From: JTS-RE37 sp041743975
GTDB lineage: Bacteria > Bacteroidota > Bacteroidia > Flavobacteriales > Flavobacteriaceae
Reading direction: 5' to 3'
Assembly: GCA_041743975.1 (NCBI GenBank)
Contig: JBGTLT010000172.1
Span: forward strand, 1-64,000
DNA: 64,000 nucleotides
A program made the translations under genes and the position numbers. Of the stretch, positions 34,080-42,337 are shown piece by piece (positions within the stretch are counted from its first letter, which is position 1; every line of letters begins with the position of its first letter). The notes under the pieces are model-generated. The model did no database searches. It was not told the DNA's origin and saw only the letters and a program-made list of their open reading frames with translations.

Positions 34080-35513
34080 TCATAGGCTTCTGGTTTTGGC
34101 GATATTCCGAATCATTCCTTCAAAGATGAAATAATGGAATGGCAACATACTGTACCAATATATCCTCCCCCATAGACCTCTGGGCCGAAAGGTCGCGGTC
34201 TGGTGGAGCATGTTCTCGTCATCCACCCTGAATTCAAGCCAGGCTTCCCCGGGCAAACGCATCTCTGCGAAAAGCAGCAACCGCCCATTTTCCCGATCTG
34301 CCAGCAAAACCCTCCAGAAGTCGAGCGCATCACCAGTTGATATCCTGTCCGGATGGGTACGGCCGCGCCGGAGCCCAACCCCTCCATTGAACTTATCTGC
34401 CAACCCCCGCATCTTCCACAGCCAATTGCCATAATACCATCCATTGTCACCCCCTATCTTCCAGATATTCCTCAATACCGCTTCAGGATCCGCAATGCGG
34501 ATATTCTTTACATCCCGGAGAACCCCATATTTTGGTACCTGTATATGTTTCCCGATATTGTTCCGGAACCTGCCACTTACCATGCTGTCCTTCCAGCTAC
34601 TTATCACAAGGTTTTGCTCTATTTTATTAAACGCCATGTCAATAGCTTCGCGGTAGCTATGCGTCTTGAGGCCCAGGATATCCTGCAGCCTGCTATCCCT
34701 GGCTATTATTTCCATTTTCATACTGTCTACCAGATTAACCGCGAGTTTGTAGGAGGTTGAGGTCACAAAATACAACCAATAAGATGATAGTTTAGGGGTC
34801 ATCACCGGCACCGTAATAATCCAGTTTTTGAATCCTCGTATCCGTGCATATTGTTTCAGCATGTCTTTATACGTAAGTACATCGGAACCGCCAATATCAA
34901 AGGAATCATTATACACTTCATTTCTGCCGAGTACTTCGGTGAGGAAAAGAATGATATCCCTTATGGCAATGGGCTGTGTTCTTGTCAAAACCCATTTTGG
35001 GGTTATCATTACCGGAAGTTTTTCACAGAGATCACGGATGATCTCAAAGGAAGAACTCCCGGAGCCTACAATAATTCCTGCCCGCAACACCGTAAGGTTA
35101 AAGTCGCCTTTGTACAGGATGTCCTCAACATTTTTCCGGGATTTCAGGTGTTTGGATAGCTTCTGTTCATTGACAATCCCACTCAGATAGATGACCTGTA
35201 TTGCGCTCGTTTCCTTTAAATACGCGCAAAAATTACGGGCGGCCAGCGCTTCCTGTTCATCGAAATCCTCCGTGGAAGAACTCATGGAGTGAATGAGGTA
35301 ATAGGCAGCGTCAATATCCTGGGGGATGAGGTCCTCCTTTACCCCGCTTAGGAAATCAATTTCGATTACAGCTATCGCGGAAGAGGTTTCCGGATCCACA
35401 GCAAATCGGTTTTTATCCCTGACAACACACACAACCGTATGGCCCAGTTCCAGAAGTTTAGGCAGCAGTCGCATCCCTATATATCCGTTGGCACCAGTAA
35501 GGAGTATTTTCAT
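34080..35513 (-). CDS. SDR family oxidoreductase with DUF2867 domain
   Basis: Cytosolic NAD(P)-dependent protein. The N-terminal Rossmann domain has LLTGANGYIGMRLL (GxxGxxG) and an atypical SDR fold through about residue 300. A C-terminal DUF2867 domain follows, with GDNGWYYGNWLWKMRGL, GDALDFWRVL and ETLPGEAWLEFRV-like segments. 477 residues. Related fusion proteins are widespread; the substrate is unknown. Downstream is the carboxypeptidase-regulatory protein. Confidence 0.88.
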   Translation of the reverse strand: MKILLTGANGYIGMRLLPKLLELGHTVVCVVRDKNRFAVDPETSSAIAVIEIDFLSGVKEDLIPQDIDAAYYLIHSMSSSTEDFDEQEALAARNFCAYLKETSAIQVIYLSGIVNEQKLSKHLKSRKNVEDILYKGDFNLTVLRAGIIVGSGSSSFEIIRDLCEKLPVMITPKWVLTRTQPIAIRDIILFLTEVLGRNEVYNDSFDIGGSDVLTYKDMLKQYARIRGFKNWIITVPVMTPKLSSYWLYFVTSTSYKLAVNLVDSMKMEIIARDSRLQDILGLKTHSYREAIDMAFNKIEQNLVISSWKDSMVSGRFRNNIGKHIQVPKYGVLRDVKNIRIADPEAVLRNIWKIGGDNGWYYGNWLWKMRGLADKFNGGVGLRRGRTHPDRISTGDALDFWRVLLADRENGRLLLFAEMRLPGEAWLEFRVDDENMLHQTATFRPRGLWGRIYWYSMLPFHYFIFEGMIRNIAKTRSL

Positions 35514-35518
35514 AGTAT

Positions 35519-35580
35519 TTATTCAAAAAAATTTCTCGGGGCTTTTGCCCCGGGGCACCTCTCCTCTGGAGAGGTCGAAA
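35519..35580 (+). repeat. Two-hairpin dispersed repeat, copy 3 (truncated)
   Basis: Starts TATTCAAAAAAATTTCTCGGGG, keeps the perfect CCTCTCC/GGAGAGG hairpin and ends in GGTCGAAA, losing the second hairpin. It lies in the 84-base gap between the SDR gene and the following minus-strand gene, so it is probably transcribed inside their message. Confidence 0.75.
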
Positions 35581-35597
35581 AAGGACGGATCACTCAC

Positions 35598-36023
35598 TTA
35601 CAGGTCCTCAATGGAAGTAGGGGTGTTGTTGGCCTTATAATCCAGGAGTTTTTTAAAATAGCGCTGTACAGCCTTGGTATCGGAACGAACCTTTATAAAA
35701 TGATGGTCTTTATAAATGGAGTAGATTGCAAAGTCCCCTTTGTATATACATAGTTTATAATAGGGGATTACCAGGGCGAAGGTTTCCAGCAAGGAACGGA
35801 AACGCACAATGATGCCTTTTGGTCGCATCTCTATATTACAAATGTTAAGGTTGTTATCCAGCATCAGTAAGTTGCTGATTTCCATACTTGTTGCGGTTAT
35901 GAAGAGTTTTGGAGAGCCAATGCCATCCATAGCCCAGCGTTCTTTTAAAGTAAATGGTTTGCCAACTTGTGCATCAACTTTTTGGGTAACTTGTTTATTG
36001 TTGTAAGAAACATTTTGCAGCAT
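35598..36023 (-). CDS. Conserved hypothetical protein, 141 residues
   Basis: I do not recognise a named family. No signal peptide or membrane segment is seen. The protein is mixed alpha/beta with a central segment MEISNLLMLDNNLNICNIEMRPKG and a basic C-terminal helix (KAVQRYFKKLLDYKANN). It is encoded divergently from argS, with 126 bases between the starts, and ahead of the SDR gene on the same strand. Coding character is supported by an uninterrupted frame and codon use like its neighbours. Confidence 0.7.
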   Translation of the reverse strand: MLQNVSYNNKQVTQKVDAQVGKPFTLKERWAMDGIGSPKLFITATSMEISNLLMLDNNLNICNIEMRPKGIIVRFRSLLETFALVIPYYKLCIYKGDFAIYSIYKDHHFIKVRSDTKAVQRYFKKLLDYKANNTPTSIEDL

Positions 36024-36120
36024 GGATATCTGTCGCCTGGACTATAAAACATAAAGTTAATCAATGTCCCGGAACTGATAAGTAGCCTTAACATTTAGTT
36101 AGCAAAGCCTAAAAAATGTT

Positions 36121-36128
36121 TAGTTTTG
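36121..36128 (+). promoter_or_regulatory. Putative -7 box of argS
   Basis: TAGTTTTG matches TAnnTTTG, 21 bases upstream of the chosen argS ATG at 36150. A TTG codon at 36126 that would lengthen the protein overlaps this box, which supports the later start. Confidence 0.55.
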
Positions 36129-36149
36129 CACCTTCGGAACCCAGAAGAT

Positions 36150-37970
36150 ATGAATATCCAGGACGTATTAACAATTAAGGTCAAGGAAGTAGTGGCTTCC
36201 GCATATGGGGTGGATTTGCCAACGGTGGAATTTCAGCCGACGCGGAAGGATTTTGAGGGGGATATCACTGCCGTTATTTTCCCCATGCTTCGCTATATAA
36301 AGGGAAACCCGGAACAGATCGGGAAGACAATCGGGGAATACTTACAGGACCAGATCGAAGAAATTGCAGGTTTCAATGTCATCAAAGGTTTTTTGAATCT
36401 CCTGCTCTCAGACACCTATTACATCGAATTTTTTAATTCGATCCGGGATAGCGAAGACTATGGGTATTTCCATTCAGACGGAAAGGAGGCGGTGATGGTG
36501 GAATATTCCTCCCCGAACACCAACAAGCCCTTGCACCTGGGCCACATCCGGAATAATTTGCTCGGCTATTCCGTGGCTGAGATCCTCAGGGCTTCCGGGA
36601 AGAAGGTGTATAAAACACAGATAATAAATGACCGCGGGATCCATATCTGTAAAAGCATGCTGGCCTGGCAACGGTTTGGCGAAGGGGAAACACCCGAAAG
36701 TTCAGGTCTTAAAGGCGATAAACTGGTTGGGAATTATTATGTGGCATTTGACAAGGCCTATAAGGAAGAAGTTGATGCCCTCGTGGCCTCCGGGCAGCCT
36801 AAAGCCGAGGCGGAGAAGGAAGCGCCTTTATTGTTGGAGGCACAGGATATGCTTCGGAAATGGGAAGCCGGGGATGCCGCGGTTGTGTCACTCTGGGAGA
36901 CCATGAACAAATGGGTTTATAAAGGCTTTGAAGAGACCTATGCCAGTTTAGGGGTTGATTTTGATAAGCTGTATTATGAGAGCATTACCTACCTGTTAGG
37001 GAAAGCAGTGGTGGATGAAGGCCTGAAAAAGGGTGTCTTTTATAAAAAGGAGGACGGCAGTGTCTGGATTGACCTTACTGAAGAAGGACTGGATGAAAAA
37101 ATAGTCTTGCGGTCTGATGGGACGGCGGTCTATATGACACAGGATATCGGGACCGCTCTACAAAGGGTAAAGGATTTCCCGGATATAGACGGCATGGTCT
37201 ATACCGTAGGGAATGAACAGGATTATCATTTCAGGGTGTTGTTCCTCATCCTGAAAAAACTGGGGTTCTCCTGGGCCCGGCACCTTTTCCACCTGAGTTA
37301 TGGGATGGTTGACCTTCCCGGTGGAAAAATGAAAAGCAGGGAAGGCACGGTGGTGGATGCGGACGACCTTATAGCAGAAATGACGCAAACTGCCGCCGCT
37401 ATTTCTGAGGAACTTGGAAAATTGGAAGATTTCAGCGAAAAGGAAAAGCAGGAGCTTTATCATATGATCGGACTTGGCGCGCTGAAATATTATATACTGA
37501 AGGTAGACCCCAAAAAAAGGATACTCTTCGATCCGGAAGAGTCGGTTGATTTCCAAGGCAATACAGGTCCATTTATACAATATACCTATGCCCGGATCCA
37601 ATCCATACTCCGGAAAGCCACATCAGATATGGGATCATTCAATACTGGCCATTCGGCCGGCGCGGATGGCCGAGGCAAAGGGGAGCTGCCTGTCAGTGAA
37701 TTGCACTCAAAGGAAAAGGAACTCCTGAAACTCCTGCAGGTATATCCGGAAACGGTTCAACTGGCCGCGGAAAGTTATAGTCCGGCCATCATCGCCAATT
37801 ACACCTATGACCTTGTTAAGGAATTCAATTCCTTTTACCAGCAGGTTTCCATATTAGGGGAAAATGAGGATTCGGTAAGGATGTTCAGGGTACAGCTTTC
37901 CGGAAAAGTAGGGGAGGTGATCCGTTCGGCATTCCGGCTGCTGGGGATTGAAGTGCCGGACAGGATGTAG
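36150..37970 (+). CDS. argS: Arginine--tRNA ligase
   Basis: Class I aminoacyl-tRNA synthetase charging tRNA-Arg. 606 residues starting MNIQDVLTIKVKEVV. The additional N-terminal domain is followed by the HIGH-type motif in NKPLHLGHIRNN, and by the KMSKS-equivalent GGKMKSREG. The anticodon-binding DALR domain at the C-terminus ends RSAFRLLGIEVPDRM. It is a single gene with its own promoter. Confidence 0.97.
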   Translation: MNIQDVLTIKVKEVVASAYGVDLPTVEFQPTRKDFEGDITAVIFPMLRYIKGNPEQIGKTIGEYLQDQIEEIAGFNVIKGFLNLLLSDTYYIEFFNSIRDSEDYGYFHSDGKEAVMVEYSSPNTNKPLHLGHIRNNLLGYSVAEILRASGKKVYKTQIINDRGIHICKSMLAWQRFGEGETPESSGLKGDKLVGNYYVAFDKAYKEEVDALVASGQPKAEAEKEAPLLLEAQDMLRKWEAGDAAVVSLWETMNKWVYKGFEETYASLGVDFDKLYYESITYLLGKAVVDEGLKKGVFYKKEDGSVWIDLTEEGLDEKIVLRSDGTAVYMTQDIGTALQRVKDFPDIDGMVYTVGNEQDYHFRVLFLILKKLGFSWARHLFHLSYGMVDLPGGKMKSREGTVVDADDLIAEMTQTAAAISEELGKLEDFSEKEKQELYHMIGLGALKYYILKVDPKKRILFDPEESVDFQGNTGPFIQYTYARIQSILRKATSDMGSFNTGHSAGADGRGKGELPVSELHSKEKELLKLLQVYPETVQLAAESYSPAIIANYTYDLVKEFNSFYQQVSILGENEDSVRMFRVQLSGKVGEVIRSAFRLLGIEVPDRM

Positions 37971-37985
37971 GACCCTTCATTCCAT

Positions 37986-40547
37986 TTAAAAACTCACCCT
38001 GAAACTTATATTGGGGGTCCTTGCCAGGGAGAGGCTTTCCACGGTCTCTATTTCATCACTACTGTTGAGGCGGTAATAGGTATTCAAAACATTGTCCTTG
38101 TTTAAAAGGTTCAGAAGGGAGATACCCGCCGAAGCGTTTAAGTTTGGCCCCACTTCAAATTCATAGATGGCGGAGGCATCTGCCCGCAGATAGTCTGGCA
38201 ATCTGCTGCTATTGGGCTCCTGGTAATTGATCTCATGTGGGAATACCCTGGTGTTGATGGCATTACTACCGTCCTGTGGTTTGGTAATAGGCCTCCCGGT
38301 CCTGTAGGTAATACCAATTCCCAGCTTTAGCTTTTCGTAGGTGAAGGTACTGGCAAAAGCGAGGGTATGCCTTATATCGAGGTTGTTGGGGAAGCGGGAA
38401 GGTGTGATACTGCCGAAGGTATAATTGTTGATATTGTGGGTATAGCTTGCCCAGGTGCTGAGATAATTGCCTTTGTGGTTGATGATAAATTCCAGGCCTC
38501 TCACATCATATTTCCCGATTTCCCCGTTGAATTGGTTTTGGTTCTGGAATCCCTGTGTGGAGGTACTGACACCTTTTACATTCTTAATGAACCCTTCCAC
38601 ACTGGCGTACCAATTGTCCTCATCGTAGGTTAGCCCCATGGATGCCTGTTTGCTTTGCGTTACCGGCAAGATGGAATCGTCTGAGAGCAGCCACCTTCTT
38701 TTTTCAATTCCCAGAAAATTCTGTTCCAGGTCAATAACCTGGTTGGTGGTTTGGTTCTTAAATTCGCCCAATACTTCAAAACGGAAATGGTTCGCAAGGG
38801 TATAATTTATATTCAACCGCGGCTCGGCAATGAATTTGGTAAAGGTGCCGGGGTTTTCAATATATTGGAAACGCCCGCCCCCACGGGCCCTGAATTTTTG
38901 ATCTCCTGAAATATATCCCAATTCCGAATATACCGCATGGGTGCGGATGATCCCTTTGACGCTGCTGTTATAGGCTGGCCGGGTAACATCTGTAAAGTTG
39001 GCGATGCCTGCTTCACTAAACTGATAGCCATTGAGCCAATTCAATTTATCAGACAGCCCATAAGTGGTATTCAGTTTCACAGAGGATTCAACCACCTTGT
39101 TACTTTGCAGCAACTGCTGAGCCCCATTTTCCGTTATGCTATGGGAATCGAGATTATAGTGGGTATAGTAGGAATTGAGTTGCGATGAGAACTTTCGGGA
39201 CCATTTACTATCCAGGACCAGACCTGTAGAAATATTGTCCTGATCCAGGCCGCTGACGTCAGACCTGCCTGGGTCCCGGGCAGTTTCCGTATAATCAAGC
39301 GTGTTATTGATCCGGATAAAGCTCAACCTGCCAGTATGTTTTTCATTGATGTCATATAATATTTTCCCGGAAAAATCATAGAAATAGAAGCTTTCCTCCC
39401 GGCTGATGGTGCTGTCTGAAGGCTGATTACCGGTATCATTGATATCGCTATCCTGGAAAACCCGGTTACGAAACTGATTGTACGTAGGTGTATTCAGGAA
39501 ATCTGTTACGGATCTCCGGGCAGAAAATTGAATTGCCAGCTTTTCACCCAGGGGGATATGGCCGTAAAAATCGCCGCTTATAAGGTTAAATCCGGCTCCC
39601 CCGAAATAATCCTCCTCAATTTTATTGCGGCTCTCCATAGCGATAATACCGCTAACGCCATCGCTGTATTGGGCACTGGTGCCATTTTTTATGAGGGTGA
39701 CCTTGTCTGTCAGGTAAGGATTAAAAGCGGAAATCAGCCCGAAAAAATGGCCCGACTGATACATTTTGATTCCATCCCAAAGTATGAGGTTCTGGTCATG
39801 GGTTCCACCCCTGATATTGATATCGGAAACGGTTTCATCTATGCTTTCTATACCCGGAAGTGCCTGTACAGTTTGCAATACATCGGGTTCTGTAAGCCCC
39901 GGCAGGATGCCAAAATCCTTTGTGTTCAATAAAATACTGGCATCCAGTTCCCTGGTGAGTCCGGCTGTCAGGAATTTGAACACAACTACCTCTTCCAGTT
40001 GCTGATAATAGATTCCGAGGAGGACGATTTCACAAGGGTTATGGCCGGCAAGTTCCTCCGCAGGGATAAACCGGGTCCTGTACCCTAAATGCTGTATTCT
40101 GATAATGGCCTTCCTCGGGACATTGCCGATACTGAAAGAGCCATCCGGGTTGGTGATCGTAGCGATATTACCCCCCAGTACTTCTATGGATGCACCGGCA
40201 ACGGTATTCCTTTCATAATTATCGAGGACGGTCGCACAGATATCAATGGTACTGCTTTTGGAGAGGGCGTAATAGCGATCGTTAAGTTTCTGGATTTTAA
40301 GTTGGGTCTGGCTGGCTATATCCCCCAAAATACCTTCCAGTGTAATTTCCTTCGGGACCTGGATGTATACTCCCTGTAAGTCTTCATCGGCAAAGGAAAA
40401 TTTAACATCAAATTCCAGTTCCAGCTTTTCAATATAGGATATAATAGTAACAGGGGTGGTTGAGTTGGTTTCCTGCGCGATGCCTGCAAATAAGGCAAAG
40501 AGCAGCATACAACCCTGGAGTATACATCTAAGGTGCGTTTTCGGCAT
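37986..40547 (-). CDS. STN-domain TonB-dependent receptor of a FecR/ECF-sigma system
   Basis: Outer membrane receptor that can also signal to an anti-sigma factor. 853 residues: signal peptide to about residue 24, STN (secretin/TonB short N-terminal) domain about 35-90, carboxypeptidase-D-like regulatory domain about 100-180, plug about 195-310 with VLQTVQALPGIESIDETVSDINIRGGTHDQNLILWDG, then a beta barrel ending in Phe (SFRVSF). It overlaps fecR by 20 bases, so the two are translationally linked. The transported ligand is unknown; the domain set resembles FecA-type transduction. Confidence 0.93.
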   Translation of the reverse strand: MPKTHLRCILQGCMLLFALFAGIAQETNSTTPVTIISYIEKLELEFDVKFSFADEDLQGVYIQVPKEITLEGILGDIASQTQLKIQKLNDRYYALSKSSTIDICATVLDNYERNTVAGASIEVLGGNIATITNPDGSFSIGNVPRKAIIRIQHLGYRTRFIPAEELAGHNPCEIVLLGIYYQQLEEVVVFKFLTAGLTRELDASILLNTKDFGILPGLTEPDVLQTVQALPGIESIDETVSDINIRGGTHDQNLILWDGIKMYQSGHFFGLISAFNPYLTDKVTLIKNGTSAQYSDGVSGIIAMESRNKIEEDYFGGAGFNLISGDFYGHIPLGEKLAIQFSARRSVTDFLNTPTYNQFRNRVFQDSDINDTGNQPSDSTISREESFYFYDFSGKILYDINEKHTGRLSFIRINNTLDYTETARDPGRSDVSGLDQDNISTGLVLDSKWSRKFSSQLNSYYTHYNLDSHSITENGAQQLLQSNKVVESSVKLNTTYGLSDKLNWLNGYQFSEAGIANFTDVTRPAYNSSVKGIIRTHAVYSELGYISGDQKFRARGGGRFQYIENPGTFTKFIAEPRLNINYTLANHFRFEVLGEFKNQTTNQVIDLEQNFLGIEKRRWLLSDDSILPVTQSKQASMGLTYDEDNWYASVEGFIKNVKGVSTSTQGFQNQNQFNGEIGKYDVRGLEFIINHKGNYLSTWASYTHNINNYTFGSITPSRFPNNLDIRHTLAFASTFTYEKLKLGIGITYRTGRPITKPQDGSNAINTRVFPHEINYQEPNSSRLPDYLRADASAIYEFEVGPNLNASAGISLLNLLNKDNVLNTYYRLNSSDEIETVESLSLARTPNISFRVSF

Positions 40548-41439
40548 AGAATACCACTTTGCCCTCCTTTAAGTCAAAGTCAATCCGGGAAGGCATACTA
40601 ATACTCTGTAACGCTAAATTTATGTTTGTGTTGCTGAAAGTGCCGGTAAATAATTGTCCAAGATCCACATTTTGGGTTTCCACTTTTATATCGAACTGGC
40701 GTTCAAATTCATCAAGGACATAGGATAGGGGGATACTTTTAAAGGAGCTTTCACTATTCATCCAGGAGGGTTCACCACCGGCAGGGATGGTGGTATTGAT
40801 GACCTTTCCTTCAATGGCCATGAAAGAAGATCCGGCCGGTAAATGTGTTTCCGTACCCTGAAAGAGCACACTGACCAAGCCTTCAAAACAAGTCACTTCA
40901 AAAAATACTTCCCTGTTTTCCACATTGAACTGGGTTCCCAGAACAGTGACTTCACCAAGTTCGGTACTAACCGTAAATTTCCTGCCTTTGGCCACCTTGA
41001 AGAAGGCTTCTCCTTCCAGGGTTACTTCCCTTTTTGTATCCCAACTCTTTTTACTATAGGATACCTCAGATCCGGCATTCATGGTCACAACGGAATTATC
41101 GGGTAATATTACCTGGCCCCGTTCAGCGTATGGCGTACTGACCCTTTCTTTCAGGGAATCCATATAGAGATAGGATATAACAAAGATCACAGCAATAGCG
41201 GCAGCTACCCGCATAATTTTATGGATTGGCTTCATACGTATTACCCTGACTTCTTTCGGGAGCTGTTTTTTACGGAAATCTGCAAGGGCTTCCTCCACGT
41301 CAAAATCAGGAGCCTCAAGGGCCCCGGAAACCTCCAGGATCTTCTTGTAAGAGGCATATTCAGCTGTGGTTTTAAATGCTGCCAACTCCTCTTCTGAAAG
41401 TTCGTTGTTAAGCCATTTAGCCAAATAATTTTCATCCAT
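40528..41439 (-). CDS. FecR family anti-sigma factor
   Basis: Inner-membrane regulator that binds the ECF sigma factor inside and the receptor STN domain outside. 303 residues: cytoplasmic N-terminal part with YLAKWLNNELSEEELAAF, one membrane segment at about 75-92 (IMRVAAAIAVIFVISYLYM), a FecR domain with LPDNSVVTMNAGSEVSY and LEGEAFFKVAK, and a C-terminal DUF4974-type domain (LSYVLDEFERQFDIKV). Its 3' end overlaps the receptor gene. The upstream gap to the sigma gene contains an inserted palindromic repeat. Confidence 0.93.
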   Translation of the reverse strand: MDENYLAKWLNNELSEEELAAFKTTAEYASYKKILEVSGALEAPDFDVEEALADFRKKQLPKEVRVIRMKPIHKIMRVAAAIAVIFVISYLYMDSLKERVSTPYAERGQVILPDNSVVTMNAGSEVSYSKKSWDTKREVTLEGEAFFKVAKGRKFTVSTELGEVTVLGTQFNVENREVFFEVTCFEGLVSVLFQGTETHLPAGSSFMAIEGKVINTTIPAGGEPSWMNSESSFKSIPLSYVLDEFERQFDIKVETQNVDLGQLFTGTFSNTNINLALQSISMPSRIDFDLKEGKVVFYAENAP

Positions 41440-41590
41440 GATTTCTATCTTTACACCTATATAACAGCTACTTACTAAAAAACCCTACTTTTCTATTGAC
41501 CAAAAATTAAAGCCCTCATCCCGGAGTGATGCGGAGACCAGGAACTTTGCGCTTTTTAAATCGTTTGATCACAGGCAAAACAATCATACC

Positions 41591-41690
41591 TCGCCTACCT
41601 GCCCGACTTGTACAGGTGGGTGCTCAGCATAACTATAAGGTTGTCACATTGAGCACCCGTCCGTACCGTCCAGGGCGGGCAGGTAGTCGA
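41591..41690. repeat. GC-rich palindromic repeat inside the sigma/fecR operon, copy B
   Basis: Outer arms CTACCTGCCCG (41595-41605) and CGGGCAGGTAG (41676-41686) extend to 15 bp with one mismatch. Inner arms GGGTGCTCA (41618-41626) and TGAGCACCC (41650-41658) complete a nested palindrome of about 100 bases. It shares CCCGTCCGTA and GGGCGGGC with the block at 3661-3790. It lies in the 279-base gap between the sigma factor and FecR genes. Confidence 0.75.
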
Positions 41691-41718
41691 AATGGTAAAC
41701 ACTGCCCACTGCCTATTG

Positions 41719-42216
41719 TTATATTCCCTCAATCTTCTCCCTCAGGGTTTGCAGGGCCAGGTGCATACGTTTTTCAATGGCTTTTACGCTCACCCCTTCC
41801 ATTTCTGCTATTTCCGCATACTTCTTCCCATCTATCCTGTTGAGCAGGAAAGTGACCCGCTGGTTCTCCGGGAGGGCACCCAAAGCCCGGTCCAGCTTAT
41901 CTTTGAATTCCTTTTCCTCCAATAAAAACTCCGGGGAAACGGCGGTAAAACGGGAAGCCTTCTCGGCATATTTTAATCGCACCTTCTCAGCTTTAAGAAC
42001 ATTCAGGTACATATTGTTAGCCACGGTATAGACATAGGACCTGGCTTTTTCGGGGGTTACCTTGGCACAGTTTTCCCATAGTTTTACAAAAGCCTCCTGC
42101 ACCGCATCATAGGCCTTTTCCTCATTCCCGAACTTATAATATATATAATTAAATACCGTTTTGGAGTTAGCTTTGAAGAGAGCACTGAAAACTTTCTCCT
42201 CGCATATATCGTCCAT
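41719..42216 (-). CDS. ECF-type RNA polymerase sigma factor
   Basis: Extracytoplasmic-function sigma factor directing transcription of the receptor system. 165 residues from MDDICEEKVFSALF. Region 2 has FNYIYYKFGNEEKAYDAVQEAFVKLWENC. Region 4 has LPENQRVTFLLNRIDGKKYAEIAEMEGVSVKAIEKRM, a clear helix-turn-helix. A TTG at 42270 would add 18 residues, but an exact -7 box lies within that stretch, so the ATG is chosen. It forms an operon with FecR and the STN receptor. Confidence 0.93.
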   Translation of the reverse strand: MDDICEEKVFSALFKANSKTVFNYIYYKFGNEEKAYDAVQEAFVKLWENCAKVTPEKARSYVYTVANNMYLNVLKAEKVRLKYAEKASRFTAVSPEFLLEEKEFKDKLDRALGALPENQRVTFLLNRIDGKKYAEIAEMEGVSVKAIEKRMHLALQTLREKIEGI

Positions 42217-42247
42217 ATTATCTGGCTTGAAATCAATTGGTTCAGCC

Positions 42248-42255
42248 CAAAGATA
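42248..42255 (-). promoter_or_regulatory. Putative -7 box of the sigma/fecR/receptor operon
   Basis: TATCTTTG on the minus strand matches TAnnTTTG and is 31 bases upstream of the sigma factor ATG at 42216. Confidence 0.45.
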
Positions 42256-42337
42256 TTTTAAAAATGTCAATAAGGAAGTAGGGTATTTTAAAAGATAATT
42301 GTTTTTAAAGTTGTACGAACAAAGTATCCAAATCGCT

